Source: Pestalotiopsis fici W106-1 (taxonomy: Eukaryota > Ascomycota > Sordariomycetes > Amphisphaeriales > Sporocadaceae). Taken from it: a DNA stretch of 64,000 nucleotides. The notes under the pieces were generated by a model that was not told the DNA's origin, did not search any database, and was given only the letters and a program-made list of their open reading frames with translations. Positions 10,862-21,661 of this stretch are shown here, piece after piece; positions within the stretch are counted from its first letter, which is position 1, and every line of letters starts with the position of its first letter. Where the stretch lies: positions 372,001 to 436,000 of the forward strand of contig NW_006917097.1 in the NCBI RefSeq assembly GCF_000516985.1, given 5' to 3'. The translations under genes were made by a program, and so were the position numbers.

Positions 10862-11287
10862 TCAGGTATAAATTGCTGCCTCTGCCTGTACTTCTACATG
10901 GACACCTTCGTTGGCCAGGGCCTTAACAACCACCGAAGTCCACGTTGGAGAGTGGCCGGGGTACCTCTTCTTGAAGATATCAACCAGCGTCTTTTCGTCC
11001 TCGGCCCTAATGTAGTAGGCGACGAGTTTGTGGGCATCTTGTAAGCCCCGCGGTGCGCCAGCATTGCAGAGGGCAGCGTCGAGACAGTCGAAGACGGCGT
11101 TGAACTCGGCTTCGACGGAACTCGTCACCAACTGGCCAGTCTTCAGGTCCACGCCAACGTGACCAGTGGTTATGATGAGGTATCCACTGAGCGGTACGGT
11201 GGCGGTGGTGGCCATGGCTGGGCGGAGCATATCTCCTACTGGACCGGGAAGCCATTGATAGCGGGTGGCCGGTGGCATATTGTCCAT
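10862..11287 (-). CDS. RidA/YjgF/UK114-like protein, 141 aa
   Basis: A single-exon frame of 141 residues has the Rid-family plan: an early Gly-Tyr-Leu-Ile-Ile-Thr-Thr-Gly-His-Val-Gly-Val-Asp strand, then Gln-Asp-Ala-His-Lys-Leu-Val-Ala-Tyr-Tyr-Ile, then Pro-x-Trp-Thr-Ser-Val-Val-Val and Glu-Val-Gln-Ala-Glu-Ala at the end. Archetypal RidA hydrolyses reactive enamines and imines from PLP enzymes and amino acid oxidases, using an Arg that binds the substrate carboxylate. By eye, that Arg position (the Val-Ala-Arg-Leu segment in E. coli RidA) is Ala here, so this may be a subfamily without classical imine deaminase activity. Its position among imine-producing oxidases is suggestive. Confidence 0.85.
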   Translation of the reverse strand: MDNMPPATRYQWLPGPVGDMLRPAMATTATVPLSGYLIITTGHVGVDLKTGQLVTSSVEAEFNAVFDCLDAALCNAGAPRGLQDAHKLVAYYIRAEDEKTLVDIFKKRYPGHSPTWTSVVVKALANEGVHVEVQAEAAIYT

Positions 11288-12027
11288 CGCTGGAGACTGG
11301 TGAGACCTGGAGGTGTGCAGTAGAACAATGAAATGGACTTTCTTGATATTGATGATAGATGAATGTGTGGCGGTTACGCTGCCGTCCAGATGGTGGGATT
11401 TGTAATGAAGACAATTAACAACCTAGCACAGTTGACATGATTTGTTTGGAGGTTTCGCGTCAAGGCCCAGATTGTTCATATACCAGCCAAGGGAATACTT
11501 CTCAAATTGAATGAGGGGCTTCTCGTATGGTCTGATCTGAATCCTGATAGACTAATCCTATTCTATTATGTGCAAATACCTAGAAGCACCATATAATGGT
11601 GGCGGAAATAAAGGTGAGACTTATAAGACTCTACCGATATACGCCATCTTTGGCATATAGTCACAATTCATATTGTCCCGCGGGGAGCGGAGTACCGCCT
11701 GACCACCCACCGGTATTGTCTTCGCCAGGTTGGGTTAGCCGGGGAAATGCCCGGAAGCTCAGCCGCTATGGCAATGTTGCACCCACTAACTAGCCGCTAA
11801 TGGTAAAACAATTTGGTATCGAGTCCACTAAAGTCTCCAGTAATCGCTTTAGGCTCGGCAAACGGCAGCAATGATACCTCGGAGGTAAGCTGGAAACACG
11901 GAACCAGATGTCAAGATTACATTGTTTCCATGCCAGAAAACAGAAGAGAAAAAGATCTCCGTCCAGATCGCTAATTCTACAGGAGAAAAAAAATCAAATC
12001 AAAGAGGATCTCTCCAAATCTCGACTC
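11288..12027. other. Divergent intergenic region
   Basis: This sequence of about 0.74 kb lies between the RidA-like gene (minus) and the transesterase gene (plus) and is expected to hold both promoters. An in-frame ATG at 11908 could extend the downstream protein by 40 residues, but the added residues are basic and low in complexity. Confidence 0.4.
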
Positions 12028-13513
12028 ATGAGTTCGGCTAGGTTACGGGCAGCTGAGCCCATAATCAAGGCCACCATTGACGAATACACCACGGGAGCCA
12101 ACCGTCGGATCGCTGGGCTGTACTATACAGCTGTTCGTGGTGATGGCGAATTACTTTTTGAGTATGCGTCTGGCACGAGAGGTCTGCATTGTCCCGAGCC
12201 CATGTCGGAAGACACGGTCTTCTGGCTAGCATCCTTCACGAAACTTTGCACGTCGATTGCCGCTATGCAGCTTGTTGAGCGCGGAGTCTTGGATTTAGAT
12301 AATTCCCAGCAGCTCGAGTCCATTGCACCGGAGCTCCGCGACATCAAGGTACTGCAGGGAAATAAAGGAGGCGGCCTCTTGGTACCCAAAATGGGCAGTA
12401 TAACATTGCGAATGCTTCTCACTCATACAGGTAAGATGACCTTGCTGGCGGAGAAAAACGGGCAGTTTCCAGTAACATGATTTTATCAGCCGGCTTCGGG
12501 TACGCCTTTGAGGACGAGAAGTTGGCCGAGTACGGGAGACCAGTGGGCCTAGACGATTTCTGCGGAGAGCCATCCGACCTGTTTCGACGTCCACTCGTCA
12601 ATCATCCTGGCGAGAAATTTCAATACGGAACCAGCATGGACTGGGTCGGCATCCTCATAGAGCGAGTAACTGGGATATCTCTCGAGCTATACTTTCGGGA
12701 AAACATCTTTCAGCCACTCGGCATTGAAAGCATCACTTTCCATCCCTCCGAAGAGCATGTCACGAATCTGGCATATATGCACCGACGAAATAAAGATGGC
12801 AGTCTGGCCCATGCAGACCACATATATTCCGAACCACTCAGAGCAGCCACGAGTCCGTCACGGGACAATGTTTTCTGTGCTGGTGGCCACGGCTGTTTCG
12901 GAAAGCCTTCAGACTTTGCTAGTAAGTACCCCGGTCCTAACAGCCCAGCATATGGATGGGAAATTGATTGGTATGCAGAAATCATTGCCATGCTCTTGAA
13001 CCAAGGCAGGGATGCAACAACAGGCCGGGAAATCCTCCAGAAATACACTGTCAAAGGTACGTTCTACGCAACCATGAGCTACACTTCTACAAGTTTCGTG
13101 GCTCAATCTACATAGAAATGTTTCGAGATCAGCTTGTGGACAAGCCTCGATATAGTAGCGAAAGCGTTCCAGTGGCCAAACCATGGCTTGCAAACCCAAC
13201 ACCCCTATTTCCCGTGGCCAGTGATCATACTGAAGGATGGGGACTCTCGTTCTCCATTAGCCATTTTCCGCATTCTACGGGACGAGCTGCCGGCTCTGCG
13301 AGTTGGGAAGGCTTGGCGAATTTGTTCTGGTTTGCTGACCCGGTGAACAATGTTGGCGGTATCATTGCTTCACAAATTCTACCTTACGGAGGTGAGTTCG
13401 TTCAGATGACTGATAAGTAGAGGAAAACTGACAATGAATTCGTAGATGCATCTGTCATTGAATGTTCGGATCGTGTGGAAAAAATGGTCTACTCAAGTTT
13501 GGGAATCTCATAA
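12028..13513 (+). CDS. Serine beta-lactamase-fold transesterase/esterase (LovD/EstB type), 418 aa
   Basis: Five exons (12028-12430, 12490-12921, 12979-13056, 13116-13391, 13446-13513) give 418 residues. The class C beta-lactamase-fold active site is visible: Ser-Phe-Thr-Lys (S69, K72) within Phe-Trp-Leu-Ala-Ser-Phe-Thr-Lys, and Tyr180 in Gln-Tyr-Gly-Thr-Ser. This S-x-x-K ... Y spacing is close to that of LovD (S76/K79/Y188 as I recall), the acyltransferase that finishes lovastatin. Fungal relatives are esterases or acyl transferases in secondary metabolism, not drug resistance enzymes. I see no signal peptide, so it is probably cytosolic. The adjacent alpha/beta hydrolase on the same strand may act in the same route. 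The start was chosen where the family homology begins. Confidence 0.85.
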
Positions 13514-14326
13514 TTGTAGGACAGAGGAATAAGAGGGAGCCAATCACTTCTTAGGGTGGCAACAGAGACATCTCAGTGAATTTATTCTAGCACGGTCTAG
13601 CATTATGCCGTTTGATGATCCTACTCACAATTCCTCTCACCTTGAAGAATAAAAAATGCCATGCTGCCTGTGCCCTGAGTTTACTTTATTATATCTTTAA
13701 GTGAAACCTTTCTCTGGAAATAGATACCTAGGTATCTAGGTACGCAAGTATCACATGGGTGGGTTCTAACACTCCGGTAGCTGGTAGCTAAGCTTGCCGT
13801 GTAAAGGCCCAGATTGAGTTTCCTGGCGCCAGATATGGCAGAGAAGAGCCCAACCGGTCAAGGCAGTCTCCGTGCCGGCTTATGCTTACAATCCCACATG
13901 AGACATTGTAGCTACCAGGCATACTCCGTACACTAGATCGCGCCGCAACGTTGCTTGGACACGAGCAAAGTGACTGGCAACTGGAGTCTGCCAGTAACCA
14001 TTTCTACCCTCGTACATGTGCCTTTCTAGGGCAACTGTAATCTGTGCATAGCCATGCACTATCAAGATTCAGCAACGCTTCCACTAACCAAGAATGGCCA
14101 TGTTGTGACGGTGGTTCCCCACCCAGCCTTCCGAGGCCGCCAAAGTTGTCAACCCACCTGGAGGGGGGGATTCAGTGTTGCGGGCTTCATTGATGCTAAC
14201 CTAGTTGAAAGTGATCTGGTGCATTTGTGTACAAGAGCTTCATACAGCCGCATGTCTAGACTAACTCTTTGCACAAAATCTCCAATCCAAGGAACGAATC
14301 ACTCTCGAATCCCACAGTTCTGAATC
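13514..14326. other. Intergenic stretch of about 0.8 kb
   Basis: This lies between two plus-strand genes and should contain the hydrolase promoter. The one notable item is the perfect 18-base palindrome at 13721-13738. Confidence 0.4.
13721..13738. promoter_or_regulatory. Perfect 18-bp palindrome
   Basis: TAGATACCTAGGTATCTA equals its own reverse complement. It sits about 590 bp upstream of the alpha/beta hydrolase start. Such a site could bind a dimeric regulator. CCTAGG-containing strings seem frequent in related fungal genomes, so it may also be a simple repeat. Confidence 0.3.
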
Positions 14327-15527
14327 ATGCCTTCTTCAACATCAGCTGACAATCATAGCCTTGGGTTCAAACAGCTGGTAGAACGCCTCTTGTCCGTTAC
14401 ACCCGAAATTTATCACAATTTTGACATTTACCGTACCGAGTATTCATCTGCCAACCATGAAATTGGTGTAGATGTATTGATTCCAAAACATCTCGCGACG
14501 CTAACATCTGTTCCACTCATAGTCAGAATTCATGGAGGGTTTCTGGTATGTCCCCTCAGCCAGCGGCCAGCAGAACACTCATGATTGACATTGGTTGGAC
14601 AGGTTACTGGATCAAATTTGTTTCCAGCTTGGTTTTCGCCATGGATCTTGGAGTTTGCAGCGGCCAAAGGCGCCGTTATAATCAGCCCAAACTACAGGCT
14701 GCTGCCTGAAGCCAATGGAATAGACGTTATAGAAGACTTGAAGGCATTTTGGGCTTGGTTCAGAGATGGTGAGCCGCAGCGTTACCTTGACTCGCTCGGT
14801 CGAACACCCTTGAGCCTCGATACAAATCATTTGTTGCTTGTCGGAGAAAGCGCAGGTAGGTCGCCTTGATGACTAACAGGAGCTTCCTTTTTTTTTTTTT
14901 TTTTTTTTTTTGTGTTGCGCCCCCTTTGGATATGCCTGCTAACAATTCATAGGAGGCTATCTCGCGCTCCAGTCTGTATTGCTTCACATGTCGCGACCAC
15001 AAGCCATGATTCTACTCTATCCCATGATTGATATGCATTCCGACTACTACAACACCAGGTTTGAAAAGACTATTGTTGGGGTACCAAACATTTCAGAGGA
15101 TGTCATTGATGCTGCATTGCAGTCGTTTCACGCTCACAAGCACTATGTGACTGAGGCAGATCCACCAACGAGACTGGACCTCGCGATCTCGATTGTACAA
15201 AATGGTCGCCTTGGAGAATTTCTCGGCTCTGAGGAAATTCTGTACCCACTGGATCTGCTCAGGTCTGGGGACAAGGAGATTGCAGTGTCAAAATTACCGC
15301 CACTGTTTATCCTGCACGGAGAACAAGATACTGCGGTGCCCGTTCACGGAACTGTCGAGTTTGTGGAGCGTGTTCGAGACATCGCTCCAGACGTAAAGTT
15401 GCACATCGCCCTGCGTCCTGGCGATCATGGATTTGACGCTGAAGCCAGCACCGGCGAGCCTTGGTTGCAAGTTGGATTGGACTTTGTATCTAGAGCATGG
15501 TTGGGCCAGCCATTATCGAGTCTTTGA
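14327..15527 (+). CDS. Alpha/beta hydrolase fold-3 esterase, 348 aa
   Basis: Three exons (14327-14545, 14603-14855, 14953-15527) give 348 residues. The oxyanion-hole motif His-Gly-Gly-Phe is at 69-72. The nucleophile elbow Gly-Glu-Ser-Ala-Gly has Ser156 and spans the second intron. The acid is likely Asp283 in His-Gly-Glu-Gln-Asp, and the base His316 in Gly-Asp-His-Gly-Phe. This is the hormone-sensitive-lipase-like (AB hydrolase 3) family, common in fungal metabolite clusters as esterases, thioesterases or deacetylases. No signal peptide is evident. Intron 2 holds an unusually long run of 24 T. It lies head-to-tail after the LovD-like gene and tail-to-tail with the D-amino acid oxidase. Confidence 0.9.
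14888..14911 (+). repeat. Poly-T tract of 24 inside an intron
   Basis: An uninterrupted run of T lies just downstream of the donor of the second intron of the alpha/beta hydrolase gene. It is far longer than the pyrimidine tracts of the other introns here. Its exact length may vary between isolates or be a sequencing estimate. Confidence 0.8.
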
Positions 15528-15709
15528 AAACCATCCCAGGGTTACGCGGTCGGTTCAATGATGCTGTTCGCGTTGCAGCTTCCTTACAAAGAATTACTTA
15601 TTGACATAGTATCATTTAATTGAGAAAGCTTACTCCAATGTATTTACCATAATTTCTGTTCCCAATTGATTATGTCTGCGTAATGTAAGAATACATCAAA
15701 TCCTAGCGT

Positions 15710-17012
15710 CTACAGGCGACTGCGTGTCCCAATCTCGCTCGTCTTCAAAGACTGCAAGAAGTCTTGAATAGTATCCACAGCTTCTGTAGCCATGCCGTAC
15801 CCAGCTTGAAAGCCTGTGCCTCCCGCGCCATAATTATGCACCAAGATGCGCTTATTATCATTGATTGCAATATCTTCTCTTTCAATTCTCGCACCACCTT
15901 CTCTGGACGGCCTGAGTCCAGTAAATGCAGCCACAACCTCGGGCGCTTGTTGCGCCAGCTCGGCGCTGAGGTCTGTGGTTCGGCGCAAGATGGACTCGGT
16001 ATCGGCGCGATAGGTTGATTTATCGCTTCGATGCGTTAGTGGACGAGCCAAATTCAACAGTACATGCTTGGTCGGTTTATTCAACTTACCCATTTCCCTT
16101 TTGCATAAAACCACCGAGGATAACGTGTCCATTAGAGCTAGGACGAGGTATCACATATGTCTCGTAGTCTCTGCCATGGCGCATGATGTTTTTCTGGACG
16201 CTGGGGGCTCTGACCAAGACTACCTGACCACGAGTAGGATAGCATTTGGTGTCTGCCACGCCAGGAAGGCTTCGCGCCGCATTACCTACACAGTTGAACA
16301 CTACCTCGGTAGCTCTGCTGGTATAGGCAGCACGAATATTGGGCAACTTTTGTCGGACAAAACGTACGCTGTATTCGTTCTGCAGCCTTTGGTAAAGGTA
16401 CTGAATATGCTCAGGCGCATTGATGGTCAAGGTGGTAAAGGAGACGGCAAATTTGACGCCTTCGGGAAGCTCTGAACCGGGGAGGATTCGAAACTGTGAT
16501 CAGTCAGTATATACCTAGTCATGATTTACAATTTTCAGTCCTTACGTCTTCCAAATACTGTGACATGGCCTGGATCTTGTCATGTGGAACATCTTCATCC
16601 CACAGTTCCGTGGACTCAGTACGCTTGACAAAGGACTCTTCACTTTTCTCAGATGCGAGCCGTGTAAGATGGGAATAGCCGAGTTGATCCCATCTCAACG
16701 CATTGGCATCAGTTCCCGAAATTGCAGAGAAGTTGCAACCTGCCCTGAGTCAACTGTCAGTACCAGGTTCGTATGTAAAGTTCAAGTTTGAGACTCACCA
16801 TGGGGATGTATATGCTGCATTCGTGTCGCCTGGATGATGCTCGGCCACAACTGTGACATACCGACCATATCCTCGTTGAGCGAGAACTAGTGCTACATCG
16901 AGGCCAATGATACCAGCTCTGTTCGCAGTATTAGTGACTCCATTAAAGTAAAATAATTGACAGATATGACAAGCCAAACGCACCCAACAATCACTATAGT
17001 ATCCCTTGCCAT
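15710..17012 (-). CDS. D-amino acid oxidase, peroxisomal, 355 aa
   Basis: Five exons (17012-16984, 16918-16799, 16744-16546, 16493-16090, 16025-15710) give 355 residues. The N-terminus has the FAD dinucleotide motif Val-Gly-Ala-Gly-Ile-Ile-Gly-Leu at about 9-16. DAO features follow: Asn-Ala-Ala-Tyr-Thr-Ser-Pro-Trp-Ala-Gly-Cys-Asn-Phe, Asn-Cys-Val-Gly-Asn-Ala-Ala, Thr-Arg-Gly-Gln-Val-Val-Leu-Val, and the C-terminal signature His-Asn-Tyr-Gly-Ala-Gly-Gly-Thr-Gly-Phe-Gln. The enzyme oxidises D-amino acids to imino acids with release of H2O2; the imino acid hydrolyses to a 2-oxo acid and ammonia. The last three residues are Ser-Arg-Leu, a canonical PTS1 signal, so the protein should be peroxisomal. 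The first exon is only 29 nt. The transaminase gene lies upstream on the same strand. Confidence 0.93.
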
Positions 17013-17912
17013 TTTTAGCGCAGTATAAGTCGTCGGGTGTCAAAGTGCTGGATGATTTCAGTTTGATCTAGCAGCTGTCCAACAAAACGTACTGTCTCAT
17101 CAGAGTCCATTACAATATACTTGTCACGGCAAGGAAACGAGGCACACAGAATATAATTTTTAACATTCATTTCAATATTGCTCATGTTTAGTTTTACTCA
17201 ATTCAGAAACATCCGATTTACTTCTTGGTGAGCGACTACAGAGGAGAAAGTTATCTTTTTTGGGTCCTTTGCTTAAAACAGACAAAAGGATGGGGTCGGT
17301 TGGCACTCGCTCTCAGGTGCTTCCCACTATAGAGTATGCTAGGCTTGAACTGGACTTGGGCGACTTGGGCGCTAGAGCCAAAGGAGCAAAAAATGAAATG
17401 TAGCCATGGCCAGCCCGTACACAAGCATACCTACCTAACCTAGATACCTACCAGGTAGGCTTCTAATTCATTTTTAAATTGCTTCCAAAATAGGTCGAAT
17501 GACCTCAATCGATAGATGTAAGGTATCAGAGAGGATATAGAGATAAGAAAACTGTCAACTCTTGTTGGACGAGACTGTCGATTTGTGATATACTAGTGTG
17601 TAAGCTCCCTATAATTTGTAAAGCACCACGCTTAGCATCAGTACCCCCAGAGAACATCAATCAGGTTGCAGTATCGTATGTGACGATCGACCAACATCTT
17701 TCATAAATATATTTCGTGTAGTAAATCATAGATCGCAACCACATGTCCACCTTTCCAAATTGTACTCTAGTAGCTTGCTTGACTAGGTAGTGCTGGGGCA
17801 TTATGTCGAGTTTCTCCAGTAATTTCGGCGTTTCTCATATGATTATTCTATTCAAAATCTATAAACTAAGCCAGTGATAATAAAAACTTTACAAGTACCC
17901 TCCAGGCCAGTC
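17013..17912. other. Intergenic stretch of about 0.9 kb
   Basis: This separates two minus-strand genes and should hold the promoter of the D-amino acid oxidase. Apart from the short palindrome at 17447-17459 I see nothing specific. Confidence 0.4.
17447..17459. promoter_or_regulatory. ACC-A-GGT type palindrome upstream of the D-amino acid oxidase
   Basis: CCTACCAGGTAGG is an inverted repeat with one central base, about 435 bp upstream of the oxidase start. It shares its outer arms with the palindromes at 9313 and 13721. A regulatory role is inference only. Confidence 0.25.
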
Positions 17913-18940
17913 TCAGTAAGTGATTGCAAAGCTGTACTTGTCGTTAAAGTGCATGGCCCAATACTCGTCCCAGATCTTCTTGGTAATGGGCCCAATCTTG
18001 CCACCATTTACAGGCTTGCCGTCCAGCGTCGTGATTGGCATGATTCCTCCTGCAGTTGTGCACATGAAGATCTCATCTGCCTCGTACGTCATCTCAATCG
18101 GCACCAGCTGGACATGGGTCTCCAAGCCCAGTGCGTGAGCAGCATCAATTACGCTCTTTCGGGTCACGCCCTGGAGTACACCGCGGTCAGGCGTGTACAG
18201 CTTCCCGTCCTTGACCAGGACAATGTTGAAGCCCGAGCCCTCGGTGAGGTTGGCGTCGCCGTCGGTAAGAAAAGGGTACGTCGCTCCCCGGTCCGCCGCC
18301 TCAAACAGGCCCCGGACCAGGTCTCCCCATTGCAGGTTCTTGACGGTGGGATCCATGGCGCCCGGAGGGCATCGGCGGACAGTACGCGCCACAATGGCGC
18401 TGCCGCCTCCAGAGCTCTGGATCTCGGGCTCCATGACCCAGACATATGGCTGCACAAACATGTAGAGATTATTGATAATCTCTTCCGGCTTGGAACCGCG
18501 AACGCCCTTGAGACCTCGGGTCACGATAAGCTCAACCTAGGAGCGTCTTAGAAAACTTGTCAAGTCTGAACATTAAGAACCAAGGATAAACCTACAAAAG
18601 CGTCGCGGATTCCACTCTTCGCAACCATTTCCACGAGTATGCCCTTCACCTCGTCCCGGGGCAACGGCAACGCCAGACGCAACTTTTTGCAGCTCTGCTC
18701 CAGCCGCGTAATGTGGTCGTCGAGGCGAAAGAACCGCCCATCCCACACTGAAGGAACGTCATATGTGAGATCGCTGTGCATGAATCCCTGGTCGAGGAGA
18801 GGAATGCGGGCGCGGTGCAGAGGCACGTATTCGCCCTCTACCCAAGCGATGCCACGAGCAAACTCGTTCTGATCAAAGGATGCCTCCAGAGTAGCCTGTC
18901 GCTCTGCGTAGGCACCGAGAACCTTGTCCATGGTAGCCAT
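17913..18940 (-). CDS. (R)-selective amine transaminase, fold-type IV PLP enzyme, 322 aa
   Basis: Two exons (18940-18596, 18536-17913) give 322 residues, close to the 325 of the Aspergillus terreus (R)-amine transaminase. Shared segments, from memory, include Arg-Ile-Pro-Leu-Leu-Asp-x-[30 protein letters not shown] (PLP lysine about K181), Asn-Leu-Thr-Glu-Gly-Ser-Gly-Phe-Asn and Cys-Thr-Thr-Ala-Gly-Gly-Ile-Met-Pro. Enzymes of this group move an amino group between (R)-amines or D-alanine and ketones or pyruvate. They are related to branched-chain and D-amino acid aminotransferases, so a D-amino acid role is an alternative. It is a cytosolic protein with no targeting tail. The 59-bp intron splits Asp-Ala-Phe from Val-Glu-Leu. 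Confidence 0.93.
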
Positions 18941-19706
18941 TGTGACTTGGCGATTATGTAGATTTTAGATTGGAGCTGTGAATGAGGTCGTCTAGACAAG
19001 GAGCAGGTGGCAGAGTAATGAGTATGCAATCACTGTTTGATTTCAACCGGCTCAAGAAATGTCATCTGCGAGATCGTCTATATTACTCAGATACAATCGC
19101 AAATATAGACGAGTCGTTGCGCCATATGTTTTGGTAGTATGGAGCTAGAGTGACAGTCAGTTAGCTTGAAGCATTTCGCCACATGGTAGACTTTTCACCA
19201 AATTAGGAAAACTTCCTAGTGTCTACCCAGTTAAACACGCACCCCAGTAGTGTATATACAGGACCATTTGTAGATATGACGATCAAAAGTTAAGCCATAG
19301 CTCCAAATGCAGAATGACTTGATTTCTATACGTGAGATCAAGACAGACTTAATCAGACGATTCAAAGTGATCTTGGGCAAAACAGCTAAGAAATTCAAAC
19401 TATGATGCCCTGGTAGAGTGAAAAGAGCAACTGTGGCTTGACTTGCATGTCCATTATTGACCAAAACCAGAGGAAATCGGCCAACTTTGCCTATCACAGT
19501 ATTGTCATACCTATAGAATAGGTCTTTGATCTGGGTATCTTTGCTTATGTAGTATCGGGCTTTCACCCTGCTTCTGTCCGTGTGAGGGTCTACTTAGGCA
19601 GTCTAGTCAAATATTTCAGATTATGGCAAAACAAGTCCATTTTCTACACTTTACACCCATCAGAGACAGAATTTGCTATCCGCACGCATGATTAACTGCA
19701 ATGAGA
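18941..19706. other. Intergenic stretch of about 0.77 kb
   Basis: This holds the promoter side of the transaminase and the 3' side of the regulator gene. A 111-codon minus-strand frame (19231-19566) has no recognisable domain and is not called. Confidence 0.4.
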
Positions 19707-21661
19707 CTATCCAAACAGATATTGTCTTCCCATTGTTCCGTCTGAACCCAAGTAGCCATGCTGATCAATAACTGGACCCCACCACTTGAACGCCTCCTCG
19801 TCGTCCCAGACGGTTTGCAACAAGGCCGAGGCTGTCAGAAACATATCATATCTCGTCTTCTTGCCCCACCAGTCGCAGTAGTCACTAGCTTCTTTCCGAA
19901 GCCATTCGTCCTTGACTTCGCACCCGGCTAAGAACATGGGTAGCAGAAGCTGCTTTTGCGTCATACTCTCACGTCGGCAACATCTGACATGATCCAGCGT
20001 CTTGCGTGCGAGAAACTGAACCATGGGCGAGATTTCCTCCTTGCGGTCCCACTTGAAGACTCTTTCGATATAGACGAGCAATCCAAACTTCCAAGCTTCG
20101 GCACAATGCCGTAGATCTTCTTCGACCTGTGCGGACTCTAGTGTTTCTGCCTCTTCTCCTGGGACGACAAGCTCAGACGTGATGGCACCCTTAACAGGTT
20201 CCCAGCCGATTATGTCCTTTTCGATTGCCAGAATAGGCCCCAAGTCCACACGGACGCAGGTCATCGATGCTACCAATTCAAATTCTCTAGCGTACACTCC
20301 AAGCCGGACCATGTTTTCAAAGAGAAATTTTGGGCAACCAGCCACGCCATAAAAAGAAGTTTTGCTCATGTCTTTTTGATCGATCAAGTTCTGAATTGTG
20401 GACTGCGACAGGACATAGCCCTGACGGCTCGTCAAGGCCAGTGTCACGTCCCACCTGGGTCAAAAAGTAAGAAGCCATGTCAGATTTTCCTTTCTCGGGG
20501 GAAACCTACCAAGCAAACATTTCAATCTGCGCTTGCATGCGTGGGTTTTGTCTGAGATCCAGTGACTGTGCTGCGGATAATATGTTGTTCACGCGTTTTA
20601 GATACCACACCCAGGGTCCTAGAGCCGACGTGGCACACTGTTATATGGGTCAGGCATGTGGGTGCATGTCATCTTCTAGAGCTCTGCTCACCTTTAAAGT
20701 CATGAGTATCAGTAACGGATCCAGTGTACCCGTCGTGGTCAATGTCTGTCCACTTCTCTCGATTCTGTCGAGCATCTGGAGAGCTGCCCTTTCATGGCTT
20801 TGAGCTTCGGCAAAGCATGTACCAGTGTCGCGATGAATGTGTTTGTAACAAAGGGCGAGTATACAGTGAAGCAACATCTGTGACCCGTGGACATTTTCCA
20901 TTCGACAACGGAACGGGTTGGCTTTAAAATCGTGCGTCAGAGGTAGCACGCAAAATTCCTGATCGTCTATGTTTGGATAACAGCTCATATCAGTATGCGT
21001 TTCAAGAGGCTTTGGAGAGAGTTTTTCTGCACTTACACCTCAGGAGCAGCTGATCGACGGTATAATCATTTGCCAACATGGACAGACTTGGAGGGGGTAA
21101 TTCTGAATGCATTTCCGCCTCTGGTCTTGGAACATTTCCTGGGAAATCCTTATTCAGGTCCACGCCGCCCGTGGCGAATTGCTGATGCTCTATTCCTTCC
21201 AAGCCGAATATGGCGTTGAATTCATTCGGGCCTGGCACCGTGGGATAGTCGACCATGTCGAATGGGTCCTCAAATGAAGGCAAGGCACCGAATATGGGAT
21301 CAAAAAAGCCGCCAACAGGTCTGTCTAATGGCTTGTTTACTTCACCCTCCTCTGCGGAGGAAGACGCCGCCTCATTGACGGATGAGAGAACGTCGTCACT
21401 TGTTGTCGCGGTCAGGTCCAGCCCCGAGGATGCTTCCGTGGTCGCCGGCTCTCCCTGGTCTTTTGATATAGTCGCCGATGGTTGTTGCTGTTGCTGATTC
21501 TTTGTTGAGCTCCCAGCCGCCGGACGACGACTTGATTGAGCAGCAGCAGTAGTAGCAGCAGCAGCAGTCTCAGTTGGGAGAACCTCGGTGAGCTCCCCAC
21601 TCAACTCGTCGCGGCGACGTCGCTTGCGCTTTGGGCCTCCTACGAATTTGAACTGTCTCAT
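19707..21661 (-). CDS. Fungal-specific transcription factor (Fungal_trans_2-like), no Zn2Cys6 visible, 591 aa
   Basis: Four exons (21661-21037, 20966-20692, 20637-20510, 20454-19707) give 591 residues. The N-terminus has a basic patch, Pro-Lys-Arg-Lys-Arg-Arg-Arg-Arg at about 10-17, then a low-complexity Ala/Thr/Gln/Ser region. From about 205 the middle-homology region typical of fungal C6 regulators begins (Leu-Leu-Leu-Arg-Tyr-Asp-Gln-Glu-Phe-Cys-Val-Leu; Asn-Pro-Phe-Arg; Leu-Ile-Leu-Met-Thr-Leu-Lys) and runs to the C-terminus. The six-cysteine zinc cluster that normally precedes it is absent from the called start, and no Cys6 pattern is readable in the 300 bp upstream. It may be an unusual regulator without its own DNA-binding domain, or have an unrecognised far 5' exon. 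It is the only regulator gene inside the amine block. Confidence 0.8.

Noticed and set aside
12028..13513. Reading the beta-lactamase-fold gene as an antibiotic resistance gene
   Set aside because: Fungal LovD/EstB-type proteins share the fold and S-x-x-K site but are esterases or transesterases. Nothing points to lactam hydrolysis.
17874..18551. 225-codon plus-strand frame
   Set aside because: Antisense shadow of the transaminase second exon.
19231..19566. 111-codon minus-strand frame between transaminase and regulator
   Set aside because: No motif, membrane pattern or splice partner. Treated as chance.
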